This document shows, in pieces, positions 42,177 to 50,505 of a stretch of 64,000 nt of DNA. Within the stretch, counting starts at the first letter, position 1. Every line of letters begins with the position of its first letter. The stretch spans positions 248,001 through 312,000 of the forward strand of contig NZ_JAUFRA010000001.1 of assembly GCF_030410045.1 (NCBI RefSeq), read 5' to 3'. The position numbers and the translations under genes are program-made. Below the pieces are notes generated by a model, which was not told where the DNA came from, searched no databases, and saw only the letters and a list, made by a program, of their open reading frames with translations. The DNA is from Marivivens donghaensis (lineage in GTDB: Bacteria > Pseudomonadota > Alphaproteobacteria > Rhodobacterales > Rhodobacteraceae).

Positions 42177-42812
42177 TTAGCCGTCATTCGACGGCGTAAC
42201 AGTTGTCAGGCCAAGCATGACCCAATCCTGCACACCACCACGGTAATAAAACAGTTTCTCGGCGGGGTATCCCGCCTCTAGTAGACCTCGGATCGCGCGG
42301 GGCGATTGATCACACCATGGGCCGTTGCAATAGAGCATGAGGTTGAGGGCGTTTGTGAAATCCAAACCACCGCCAACCTCAACTGCGCCGAGCGCTTTGA
42401 TGATGTCAGTGCGATAGGGGTTCGAGGCTTCCAGTGTTGTGAACGGCACATTGATGGCACCGGGAATTGCGCCGCGAACGAAAAAGTCAGGGACGCGGCT
42501 GTCGATCAGCAAACCACTGCCAGCGGCGACTTTGGTGGACAGGAAGTCGATGACCTCAAGTTCGCCAACAGTCTCCACACCATCCGCAATGGTCATCGGG
42601 TGAATGCAAAACGGTGGGCAGGGGCGAGACGTTTTCGCGAAATCGCCCGTCAAAAGGTTCTCGGTATCTTGAATACGGCTGATCGTGACTGTCGTACCGT
42701 TCAGGTCAATGACCGCCTCGGGCAAATTGTCGGTGATCTTCACGTCTTGCGCCTGCGCGGCGCCAAAGCACGCGCAGAGTCCGATCGCTATACTGCTAAA
42801 CAGTCGCAACAT
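42177..42812 (-). CDS. Exported rhodanese-like protein
   Basis: A 211-residue protein with signal peptide (LFSSIAIGLCACFGAAQA) and a rhodanese fold (about 85-205: GLLIDSRVPDFFVRGAIPGAINVPF). The active-site loop LYCNGPWCDQSPRAI contains two cysteines, the first in the usual catalytic place. Another Cys pair occurs earlier (RPCPPFCIHP), which could form a disulfide. It probably handles sulfur or a thiol-linked copper or redox function in the periplasm. Its upstream region carries eight GANTC sites. Confidence 0.85.
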   Translation of the reverse strand: MLRLFSSIAIGLCACFGAAQAQDVKITDNLPEAVIDLNGTTVTISRIQDTENLLTGDFAKTSRPCPPFCIHPMTIADGVETVGELEVIDFLSTKVAAGSGLLIDSRVPDFFVRGAIPGAINVPFTTLEASNPYRTDIIKALGAVEVGGGLDFTNALNLMLYCNGPWCDQSPRAIRGLLEAGYPAEKLFYYRGGVQDWVMLGLTTVTPSNDG

Positions 42813-42897
42813 CTTCTGTCCCCCAATCTTCGAAACACATCTTGTTGTTATGCGCTGGCAGGCGCTGTGTGTTTCGTCGCTTTGACCGCATTTTGGA

Positions 42898-43127
42898 GAA
42901 TCAGGTGGCGCAAGTCAAACGTGCGAATCGCCTCAACGGGTTCATCCATAAAGAGATTCACAAAAATGATTCGGTATCAGTGTGTTACAAACAGAAAGAC
43001 GAGCCAAAATAGCCCGCCTCCCCGCCCTGCCTGGCCGGTATGCTGTCGCGCGTTAGCGTCTAACAGCGAATTCTACCATGAATCTAGCGGTCTAGGTGAT
43101 TCGCGGTCAAGGGGAGCGATTCGAATC
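42898..43127. promoter_or_regulatory. GANTC (CcrM-site) cluster upstream of the rhodanese gene
   Basis: The 368 bases between folC and the rhodanese gene hold no standard gene. In the 230 bases given here there are eight GANTC sites, starting at 42898, 42925, 42955, 42968, 43080, 43098, 43118 and 43123; by chance about one is expected. The last two form CGATTCGAATCG, a 12-bp palindrome (43117-43128). GTTAG / CTAAC also forms a short hairpin in between. CcrM methylates GANTC in alphaproteobacteria, and methylated sites in promoters can be read by GcrA. That this segment is such a promoter is an inference. Confidence 0.5.
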
Positions 43128-43180
43128 GAACGTATATTTTGACGCTGATTTTCGCGCCATCCGAGTAGGGGCAGCCGCCC

Positions 43181-44458
43181 TTACCCGTTGCTGCGCAGAA
43201 TGTGACCCGCTAAATAGAGCGAGCCGCAAATCAGAATACGAGCGGCAGGATCTGCTTTGACGATCTCCACGATTGCGTCGGCTGTCGAATTTGCGGTCTT
43301 CACTTTGGCGAAACCTGCCTCACGCGCTGCATTCGCTGTGGTGTCCGCTGGAAGAGTATTGATCTCATCGGGGATCGAAATTGCGGTGAGACTTTGCGCG
43401 ACATCAGCCAGCGGGCGCATGTAGCCCGTTACGTCCTTAGTGTTCAGCATGCCGCAAATCAGATGGGTCGGGCGCTGCGGTAGGCGGGACAGTGTTTTGG
43501 CAACAGCTTCGCCACCCGCTGGGTTATGCCCGCCGTCCAGCCAGAGCTCACAATTGCCAGCCAAATCGATAAGCGGCCCCGCTTTCAGACGCTGCATCCG
43601 TGCGGGCCATTCGGCTTTGGTTACAGCGGCCTCAGTCGCAACGCTCGACATGCCAAGCATTCGCAAAGCTGCAATCGCGGCGCCAGCGTTCTGGATCTGG
43701 TGCGGGCCAGGCAGGTTGGGGAGCGGTAGATCGCAGAGGCCCTGTTCGTCCTGATAGACCATGCGGCCATGCTCTTCGCTAATGTGCCACTGCTGCCCGC
43801 AGGCAGAGATCGGCGCGCCGAGGCGGCCAGCCGTTGTTTCGATCACGTCCATGGATTCATCTTGCTGCGGGCCCACGATGACAGGCACGCCGCGTTTAAT
43901 GATGCCTGCCTTTTCGCCGGCAATCGCAGTCAGGGTCGAACCAAGGAACTGTTCGTGGTCAATCGAAATTGGTGTCAGGATCGAGAGAGCGGGTTTCTCC
44001 ACAACGTTCGTTGCGTCCAGACGACCACCTAAGCCGACCTCTAGCAGAGTGTAGTCCGCAGGTGTGCGTGCCATCGCTAGGATCGCGGCGCAGGTGGTGA
44101 TTTCGAAATAGGTAATCGGCTCACCGCCATTGGCGGCGTAGCATTCGTCCAGAACTTCGGTGAGGTAACTTTCCGAGATCAGCTCACCCGCCAACCGAAT
44201 GCGCTCGTGGAACCGTGCGAGGTGCGGCGAGGTATAGGCGTGAACCTTTTTACCTTCCGCCTCTAAGCCAGCGCGGATCATGGCCTGCGTCGACCCTTTG
44301 CCGTTCGTTCCAGCAAGGTGGATGACGGGCGGCAAATCATTCTGCGGATTGCCAAGAGCATCCAGCAAACGCCAAACGCGGTCCAAAACAAGGTCGATGA
44401 CCTTGGGGTGCAAGGCCATCATCCGTTCGAGAATCAAATCCGAAGTCGGAGCAGTCAT
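43181..44458 (-). CDS. folC: Bifunctional dihydrofolate / folylpolyglutamate synthase
   Basis: A 425-residue Mur-ligase-fold enzyme that adds glutamate to dihydropteroate and to folates. The P-loop is HLAGTNGKGSTQAMI, followed by YTSPHLARFHERIRL, the Mg-binding region YFEITTCAA, TPISIDHEQFLG, and the C-terminal LWLDGGHNPAGG. The length is normal. It follows accD by nine bases; the accD-folC order is widespread in proteobacteria. Confidence 0.95.
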   Translation of the reverse strand: MTAPTSDLILERMMALHPKVIDLVLDRVWRLLDALGNPQNDLPPVIHLAGTNGKGSTQAMIRAGLEAEGKKVHAYTSPHLARFHERIRLAGELISESYLTEVLDECYAANGGEPITYFEITTCAAILAMARTPADYTLLEVGLGGRLDATNVVEKPALSILTPISIDHEQFLGSTLTAIAGEKAGIIKRGVPVIVGPQQDESMDVIETTAGRLGAPISACGQQWHISEEHGRMVYQDEQGLCDLPLPNLPGPHQIQNAGAAIAALRMLGMSSVATEAAVTKAEWPARMQRLKAGPLIDLAGNCELWLDGGHNPAGGEAVAKTLSRLPQRPTHLICGMLNTKDVTGYMRPLADVAQSLTAISIPDEINTLPADTTANAAREAGFAKVKTANSTADAIVEIVKADPAARILICGSLYLAGHILRSNG

Positions 44459-44467
44459 TTGATTTGG

Positions 44468-45373
44468 TTATTCCGCTTTTGCAGGTTGTTCAGCAGGCGC
44501 AGGAAGGTCAGCCGCGACAACAGCATCCATGCCCATAAGCATTCGGATGATTTGCGCCAGTTCTTCCTTTTGCTTGCCACGCGGTGTCACGCGATCGAGC
44601 ATGCCGTGGTCCAGCAGGTACTCAGCGCGTTGGAACCCTTCGGGCAGTTTTTCGCGAATGGTCTGTTCGATCACGCGCGGGCCTGCGAAACAGATCAACG
44701 CGTTGGGTTCTGCGATATGGACATCGCCGAGCATCGCGTAAGATGCGGTGACGCCACCAGTGGTTGGGTGTGTCAGAACCACGATGTAGGGCAGGCCTGC
44801 TTCTTTGAGCATATCAACCGCGATAGTCGTGCGGGGCATTTGCATCAGCGAGAGGATACCCTCTTGCATGCGTGCGCCACCAGCAGCGGAGAATAGAACA
44901 AGCGGACGGCCAAGTTCGACAGCGCGTTCAGCAGCAGCGATGATCGCGTTGCCGACATACATCGACATCGAACCACCCATGAAGCTGAAGTCCTGAGCCG
45001 CTGCCACGATCGGCGTTCGGAAAATCTCGCCCTCGGCAACCAGCATGGCTTCTTTTTCGCCAGTGGATTTTTGCGAGGCTTTCATCCGGTCCACGTATTT
45101 CTTTTGGTCACGGAATTTGAGCGGGTCGTCGATTGGGGTCGGAACCTTCACCTCTGTAAAGATGCCGCTATCAAAGAGAGCGGTGAAACGGTCGCGCGGT
45201 GTAATCGCCATGTGGTGATTACAGTTTGTGCAGACGTTCTGATTGTCAGCCAATTCACGGTGAAACAGCATGGTTCCACATTCGCCGCACTTCGTCCAAA
45301 GGTTCTCTGGAACCTCACGACGAGAAAAGAGCGAGTTGATCGTCGGGCGGACGTAATTCGAAATCCAGTTCAT
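44468..45373 (-). CDS. accD: Acetyl-CoA carboxylase carboxyltransferase subunit beta
   Basis: A 301-residue subunit that, with AccA, moves the carboxyl group from biotin to acetyl-CoA in the first step of fatty acid synthesis. The N-terminal zinc finger is C29, C32, C48, C51 (WTKCGECG, NVCTNC). The crotonase-like core has SFMGGSMSMYVGN and SAAGGARMQEG. The length is typical. It is first in the accD-folC unit, divergent from the lipoprotein gene. Confidence 0.95.
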   Translation of the reverse strand: MNWISNYVRPTINSLFSRREVPENLWTKCGECGTMLFHRELADNQNVCTNCNHHMAITPRDRFTALFDSGIFTEVKVPTPIDDPLKFRDQKKYVDRMKASQKSTGEKEAMLVAEGEIFRTPIVAAAQDFSFMGGSMSMYVGNAIIAAAERAVELGRPLVLFSAAGGARMQEGILSLMQMPRTTIAVDMLKEAGLPYIVVLTHPTTGGVTASYAMLGDVHIAEPNALICFAGPRVIEQTIREKLPEGFQRAEYLLDHGMLDRVTPRGKQKEELAQIIRMLMGMDAVVAADLPAPAEQPAKAE

Positions 45374-45504
45374 CGCGCTTGCCTTTGTTCGCTATTGGTG
45401 ACCGAAATAAGCCGCGCCGCCCTGAATTGCAATCAACGCTTCTACTGGTTGATGCCAAAGGTATCGTCGCCTAAACCGCAATGGGCCACGACCCGGAGGC
45501 GATT

Positions 45505-46080
45505 ATGAATTTGAAGATGCGCGCAATGGCTGCGTTTTGGGGCGCTTCGCTACTGGTGTCTGCATGCACTTTGGACGACGGTTTGGCTTATGGGCCCAAG
45601 TCTATTGATGTTTTGGGCGGCGAAATCGCCGTTGTTGCACCTGAAGGCTACTGTTTCGATCGAAGAGCAAGTCGTCTGGCAGAAGGCTTCACGGTGGCAA
45701 CTCCCTGTGGCGCCTCTCGCCTTGCTTTGATCACGGCACAAATCGGTGAAGCGGATAGCGCCGCCGTCTTTGGGGCAGAAAACGCGCTATCGCAGTTGAT
45801 TCAGCATCCTGATGGTCGAGCTTTGCTGAGTGGGGCAGGCGATCCTTCGACGATATTTGTGCATCATGTTCAAGTTCACGATCACCGCGTTGAGGTGTTC
45901 TTTAGCGATACCTCGTCGTCCTTGTCGGATGGCTTTCAGCCGACGCAGTGGCGCGCCTTCTTTGATTATCAGGGCAGGATGGCCACGATCTCTGTGCGGT
46001 GGTGGGATCAATCGCCTCTTGATCAAGCACAGGGGCTGGCAGTTTTGCGGGCTGCAGCGACTGCTCTGTTAGGCGATTGA
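45505..46080 (+). CDS. Hypothetical lipoprotein
   Basis: A 191-residue protein with a lipoprotein signal ending in LVSAC. The mature part begins TLDDGLAYGPKSIDVLGGEIAVVAPEGYCFD, and includes two more Cys (YCFD, TPCG) likely to pair. This layout recurs in Rhodobacteraceae proteins of unknown role, where the cationic tail is replaced by a small alpha/beta domain. The ATG at 45505 follows GGAGG by five bases; an ATG at 45481 lacks a site and would spoil the signal. It is divergent from accD and followed by the DUF6478-like gene. Confidence 0.7.
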   Translation: MNLKMRAMAAFWGASLLVSACTLDDGLAYGPKSIDVLGGEIAVVAPEGYCFDRRASRLAEGFTVATPCGASRLALITAQIGEADSAAVFGAENALSQLIQHPDGRALLSGAGDPSTIFVHHVQVHDHRVEVFFSDTSSSLSDGFQPTQWRAFFDYQGRMATISVRWWDQSPLDQAQGLAVLRAAATALLGD

Positions 46081-46141
46081 TGTTTCAACAAAAGTGCCGA
46101 CTGTGGCTTGACGGCATGACCCAACTCGGGGGATTGTCGGC

Positions 46142-46936
46142 ATGGTTGTGCCAAGACAAAAGGGACATTCGGGCAGGATGAACCTGATCGACAAATTCAT
46201 GATGCGCCGCCTGATGCGCTATTTGGCGCAGATGGTCAAAGACGCGAAGACCAGCAAACTGGACTTGGTGCGGCGGCGGCTGTTCTCGGCTCTCGAAGTG
46301 CGCGCACAGATGGATGAGTTCATCTATGTCGCGAACGAACGTCTTGCTTTGCCGATGATCGGAGCAAACCGGTTTCCGACCCCTCGTGGCACGGATTGGG
46401 CGTGGCGCCCGCAATTGTGGCGTGGTCCTTTGGGCGTCAAAGGCATGGCCTCGGCACCGTCTAAGACGATGATTGGCGAAGAGGTCACGCTCTATCACGA
46501 TTGCCAAATTAGCGAACTGACGCTCCGCCAATTGCGCAATACTCGCGAAGCCGATCTTGCCCCTTACGGTTTGCGTATGGATGTTTTCAAATTTGACGGC
46601 ACCTATCTGAGCCTCGCCATCGATTTTCCAGATGAGGCCTGCCACGGCCTCACGATGAAGCATCTTGTCCGCTGTGACCCGATTATCGAGACGGAAAAGC
46701 CGCTCGAGATTTTTGCGCGATTGAACATCAAGCACGGCCCCAACGTTGAACAGATTGTCCGCGAACTGCCGTTGGGGACGAGCAGCCAAATGGTCGAGTT
46801 TGATCTTGGGTATTCAAAGCTCAATGAGAAGCGGATCGAGAAAGTTTGGATGGACCTCATTTTCGAAGGCCCGTCTATGAATCAGGTAACGGTACGTGAC
46901 CTCACGCTCTGCCGTTATCCTCGTGCTGAATTCTAA
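46142..46936 (+). CDS. DUF6478-like protein
   Basis: A 264-residue cytoplasmic-looking protein that I place in the Rhodobacteraceae-specific DUF6478 group from its general look (WAWRPQLWRGPLGVKGMASAPSKTMIGEEVTLYHDC, then EIFARLNIKHGPNVEQIVRELPL and KVWMDLIFEGPSMNQVTVRDLTLCRYPRAEF, each in outline). The C-terminal half may be a beta-sandwich, as in ligand- or carbohydrate-binding folds. The start is either 46142 or 46178; neither ribosome site is convincing. It is 14 bases before the next small gene, and the two seem to form a unit of unknown function. Confidence 0.68.
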   Translation: MVVPRQKGHSGRMNLIDKFMMRRLMRYLAQMVKDAKTSKLDLVRRRLFSALEVRAQMDEFIYVANERLALPMIGANRFPTPRGTDWAWRPQLWRGPLGVKGMASAPSKTMIGEEVTLYHDCQISELTLRQLRNTREADLAPYGLRMDVFKFDGTYLSLAIDFPDEACHGLTMKHLVRCDPIIETEKPLEIFARLNIKHGPNVEQIVRELPLGTSSQMVEFDLGYSKLNEKRIEKVWMDLIFEGPSMNQVTVRDLTLCRYPRAEF

Positions 46937-46950
46937 TCAAAGGGACCGCG

Positions 46951-47316
46951 ATGAGAACTCCAGCCCTGACAAAAACCCGCTTGTTCGAAGGCGTCTGGGA
47001 AGGCGTCTTAACTGTCTCGACACAAACAGCGCCGTCCATTGTTGTTACGCATCTGGCGCGTGAGATTTCTGGCGTTGACGTGACTGGTGCCGAAGGCGGC
47101 TGGGTCGTCCGCGTTCCTGTGCCTGCGGATGTGCTGAGCGATGGCGTGCAGACCTTTATCATCGCAGACAGAGATAGCGGTGAAACCCTCGCTACCTTTT
47201 TCATTATCTGCGGCGAACCCGTTGCTGAAGATATTCGTGCAGAGTTGGACCTCTTGCGGGCCGAGCTCGACCTTTTGAAAAAAGCGTTCCGTCGTCATTG
47301 CGTAGAAACGATGTAA
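46951..47316 (+). CDS. Small protein with C-terminal coiled coil, partner of the DUF6478-like gene
   Basis: A 121-residue protein. The first 85 residues look like a beta-rich domain (LFEGVWEGVLTVSTQTAPSIVVTH, GGWVVRVPVPADVLSDGVQTFII). The last 35 contain a heptad-like direct repeat, AELDLLRAELDLLKKAF, likely a coiled coil for oligomerisation. GGGACC lies before the ATG. No family is recognised. Spacing to the preceding gene (14 bases) suggests one transcript, and a DUF6478-type partner is the best clue to its role. Confidence 0.68.
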   Translation: MRTPALTKTRLFEGVWEGVLTVSTQTAPSIVVTHLAREISGVDVTGAEGGWVVRVPVPADVLSDGVQTFIIADRDSGETLATFFIICGEPVAEDIRAELDLLRAELDLLKKAFRRHCVETM

Positions 47317-47388
47317 TTCGGTGACGCCGCGTTGTAGGTGACGCGCTGGGAAAGTCGCTGCATTGTGCCCCCGAATAGGGAGGCCACT

Positions 47389-49410
47389 ATGACGAAATAT
47401 CCGCACCTGCTTGCTCCACTTGATCTGGGATTTGTGACCCTAAAGAACCGCGTTCTGATGGGGTCGATGCATACGGGTCTGGAGGAGACCAAGGATTGGA
47501 ACCGCGTTGCCGAGTTTTACGCAACACGGGCGCGGGGCGGTGTGGCTCTGATGGTCACAGGTGGCATGGCCCCAAACAAAGAGGGCGGTGTTTTCCCCGG
47601 TGCGGCGGGCCTATTCACTGACCAAGACATCGCAAACCATCGTATCGTGACGGACCGTGTGCACGAGGCAGATGGCAAAATCGCAATGCAGATCCTTCAT
47701 GCGGGGCGTTATGCCTATGGACCAGACTGTGTGTCTGCTTCTGCGATCAAATCTCCTATTTCGCCTTTTCCTCCTAAAGAGATTGATGAGGAAGGGATCG
47801 AAAAACAGATCGCCGATTTCGTAACCGCCGCGACCCGCGCCAAAGAAGCGGGCTATGATGGGGTCGAGGTGATGGGGTCAGAGGGGTACTTCATCAACCA
47901 GTTCCTCGTCTTGCATACCAATAAGCGCACGGATCGCTGGGGCGGGGACTATGAGAACCGTATGCGGCTACCCGTTGAGATCGTGCGCCGCATCCGCGAG
48001 GCCGTTGGGCCTGAGTTCATCATCATCTATCGACTGTCGATGATCGACTTGATCCCGAACGGATCATCCTTTGATGAGGTGATCCAACTCGCCAAGGCGA
48101 TTGAGGTAGCCGGGGCAACGATCATCAACACTGGGATCGGTTGGCACGAGGCTCGTATTCCGACGATCGCAACGAGCGTACCGCGCCGTGCTTTCTCTTG
48201 GGTCACGAAAAAGCTGATGGGTCATGTGAGCATCCCTGTCATCACATCGAACCGTATTAATACGCCCGACGTTGCAGAAGAAGTCTTGGCCGATGGGTGC
48301 GCGGATATGGTGAGTATGGCGCGTCCGTTCCTCGCTGATCCGAATTTCGTTGCCAAAGCGGCGGCGGATCGGGCCGATACAATTGCGCCCTGTATTGCCT
48401 GCAATCAGGCCTGTTTGGATCATACCTTTGGCGGCAAGTTGAGCAGTTGCTTGGTGAACCCGCGTGCTTGTTTCGAGACAGAGTTGGTGGTTGCGACTGC
48501 AAGTGAGGCGAAAACGATCGCTGTGGTCGGCGCTGGTCCTGCAGGACTATCAACTGCTTTGACGGCCGCCGAACGTGGGCACAAGGTCACTATTTTTGAT
48601 CGCAGTGACCGTTTGGGCGGGCAGCTCAATCTCGCAAAACAGGTTCCCGGTAAAGAAGAGTTTCATGGCCTCGTCGATTGGTTTGGTACTGCGGTTGCCG
48701 AAGCGGGCATTGAACTACGTTTGAATGAAACGGCTACCGTCGATACGCTGCGGTCATTTGATGAGGTCGTCATTGCAACGGGCGTTGTCCCGCGTGATCC
48801 AGAAATTGAAGGTCAGGATTTGCCGCATGTTTTGTCTTACATCGACGTCCTTCGGGGGGCCGAAGTAGGTAAAAAGGTTGTTGTCATCGGTGCAGGTGGC
48901 ATCGGTTTTGATGTCTCGGAATTCCTTGTCACTGGTGAAAGTCCGACCGTAGACCTGCCAGAATGGTTGCGCGAATGGGGCGTGACGGACCCGTCGGAAC
49001 AGCGGGGCGGTCTCGCCCCCGAAGGCCCGCAGCCTGATGCCGCAATCCGCGACGTGACCCTTCTGCAGCGTAAGGCCGAAAAGCCAGGGCGCCGTTTGGG
49101 TAAAACGACGGGTTGGATCCATCGTGCCACGCTCCAGATGAAAGGCGTCACGATGAAGGGCGGTGTAAACTACGAACGCATCACGCACGAGGGTATCTGG
49201 GTGTCGACGGGTGAAGCTCGTCAAAACCCAACACTGATCCCATGTGACAACGTTGTCTTGTGCGCTGGGCAGGTGTCCGAAAGGTCTCTGGCGGATGCGT
49301 TGGAAGCCGAAGGGATTCCCTGCCATGTTATTGGTGGCGCGGATGTTGCGGCGGAATTGGACGCAAAACGGGCAATTGACCAAGGCACGAGATTGGCTGC
49401 AACCCTCTGA
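47389..49410 (+). CDS. fadH: NADPH-dependent 2,4-dienoyl-CoA reductase
   Basis: A 673-residue flavoprotein of unsaturated fatty acid beta-oxidation. The N-terminal half is an Old-Yellow-Enzyme barrel with FMN (LLAPLDLGFVTLKNRVLMGSMHTGLEE in outline; GVEVMGSEGYFINQFL). Next is the [4Fe-4S] segment CIACNQACLDHTFGGKLSSC (about 334-353). The C-terminal half has FAD and NADPH folds (AVVGAGPAGLSTALTAAERGH; VVVIGAGGIGFDVSEFL). The length equals E. coli FadH within a residue or two. The ATG at 47389 follows GGGAGG; the frame opens 17 codons earlier without a site. Confidence 0.94.
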   Translation: MTKYPHLLAPLDLGFVTLKNRVLMGSMHTGLEETKDWNRVAEFYATRARGGVALMVTGGMAPNKEGGVFPGAAGLFTDQDIANHRIVTDRVHEADGKIAMQILHAGRYAYGPDCVSASAIKSPISPFPPKEIDEEGIEKQIADFVTAATRAKEAGYDGVEVMGSEGYFINQFLVLHTNKRTDRWGGDYENRMRLPVEIVRRIREAVGPEFIIIYRLSMIDLIPNGSSFDEVIQLAKAIEVAGATIINTGIGWHEARIPTIATSVPRRAFSWVTKKLMGHVSIPVITSNRINTPDVAEEVLADGCADMVSMARPFLADPNFVAKAAADRADTIAPCIACNQACLDHTFGGKLSSCLVNPRACFETELVVATASEAKTIAVVGAGPAGLSTALTAAERGHKVTIFDRSDRLGGQLNLAKQVPGKEEFHGLVDWFGTAVAEAGIELRLNETATVDTLRSFDEVVIATGVVPRDPEIEGQDLPHVLSYIDVLRGAEVGKKVVVIGAGGIGFDVSEFLVTGESPTVDLPEWLREWGVTDPSEQRGGLAPEGPQPDAAIRDVTLLQRKAEKPGRRLGKTTGWIHRATLQMKGVTMKGGVNYERITHEGIWVSTGEARQNPTLIPCDNVVLCAGQVSERSLADALEAEGIPCHVIGGADVAAELDAKRAIDQGTRLAATL

Positions 49411-49442
49411 TTTCACAAAGTATGATCTACCCGATCGGCCCC

Positions 49443-49497
49443 GCGGACTATTCCTATGCATTAGGAATTGTCCGCGAAAATCCCCGATATTGTCCGC
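49443..49497. promoter_or_regulatory. Large inverted repeat plus extra half-site before the LysR gene
   Basis: GCGGACTATTCCTA (49443-49456) and TAGGAATTGTCCGC (49462-49475) are inverted copies matching at 13 of 14 positions around TGCAT. The outer half ATTGTCCGC recurs as a direct repeat at 49489-49497, exactly 22 bases after the first. It lies between fadH and the lysR start. No T run follows, so an operator is more likely than a terminator. The natural candidate is the LysR regulator itself. Confidence 0.6.
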
Positions 49498-49568
49498 TCA
49501 TGGCCCAGATTGTGCCCGATTTGGCGACGATACCATGAGCCTAGGAATTAGTATCAAAGGGTCGAGTA

Positions 49569-50474
49569 ATGGATCGCCTTACCGAAATGGAAGCCTTCGC
49601 CACTGTCGTGGATCAGGGCGGTTTTACGGATGCCGCCAAAAAGATGGGGATTTCGAAATCCGCTGTCTCGAAGCACGTATCCGCACTCGAAGCTCGCCTT
49701 GGCGCGCGCCTTCTGAACCGAACGACGCGTCGTGTTAGTCCGACTGAGATTGGTCTAGCCTATTACGACCGCGCCCGCCGCGTTCTCAACGATGCTGGCG
49801 AAGCGGATTCACTCGTCACCTCGATGCAATCTGCGCCGTCAGGTCTGTTGCGGATATCTGTGGCTACCGATTTCGGTGTGAACCACCTGTCGCCAATCTT
49901 AGGTGAGTTCCTGCAGGAATTCCCTGACATCACCGTCAATATGGTGCTGAACAACCGTTATGTAGAGCTGATCTCCGAAGGCTTTGACATGGCGATCCGT
50001 ATTGGTGAGCTAGAAGACAGTACACTTCGGGCACGCAAGCTGACGGAAACCAACCGTCGCATGATCGCATCACCGCATTACTTCCAGAAATACGGTCGTC
50101 CGCAAAAGATTGATGATCTGAACGATCACAAACTGCTTCACTATTCGAACCAAGCAAACAGCGCGGTTTGGAAGATCACAGCGCCAAGCGGTGAGAAGCG
50201 TCAGGTTCGGACTGCGGGTTGGCTCACTGTGAATGATGGCCAATCGCTTTTGAACGCTTGTGTGTCGGGCCTTGGCATCGCGTACCTGCCGTCGTTCCTT
50301 TATGCAGATGCGATGAAGCAGGGCCTCGTTGAAGAAGCCATTCCCGATCTGCCTGTCGAAACCCAAGGCATTTACGCCGTCTACCCGCCAGGCCGTTTTA
50401 CCCAACCGAAGGTGCGCGCGTTCATTGATTTCCTCGTGCACGCCTATGCGGAAAAAGGGCCAGATAGCTGGTAA
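49569..50474 (+). CDS. LysR family transcriptional regulator
   Basis: A 301-residue regulator. The N-terminal helix-turn-helix reads MEAFATVVDQGGFTDAAKKMGISKSAVSKHVSALEARLGARLLNRTTR in outline. The C-terminal type 2 periplasmic-binding-like domain (about 90-300) senses an unknown effector. It belongs to the broad CrgA/DsdC-like branch with VELISEGFDMAIRIGEL. The neighbouring fadH is on the same strand rather than divergent, so the target is not obvious. A striking inverted repeat lies 70-130 bases upstream. Confidence 0.92.
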   Translation: MDRLTEMEAFATVVDQGGFTDAAKKMGISKSAVSKHVSALEARLGARLLNRTTRRVSPTEIGLAYYDRARRVLNDAGEADSLVTSMQSAPSGLLRISVATDFGVNHLSPILGEFLQEFPDITVNMVLNNRYVELISEGFDMAIRIGELEDSTLRARKLTETNRRMIASPHYFQKYGRPQKIDDLNDHKLLHYSNQANSAVWKITAPSGEKRQVRTAGWLTVNDGQSLLNACVSGLGIAYLPSFLYADAMKQGLVEEAIPDLPVETQGIYAVYPPGRFTQPKVRAFIDFLVHAYAEKGPDSW

Positions 50475-50505
50475 TTTGCTATACAAGTTGATCCATTCAG
50501 CGGCG

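Noticed and set aside
43112..43130. GATTCGAATC looking like a tRNA T arm
   Set aside because: No acceptor, D or anticodon arm can be folded on either side; the symmetry is explained by two adjoining GANTC sites.
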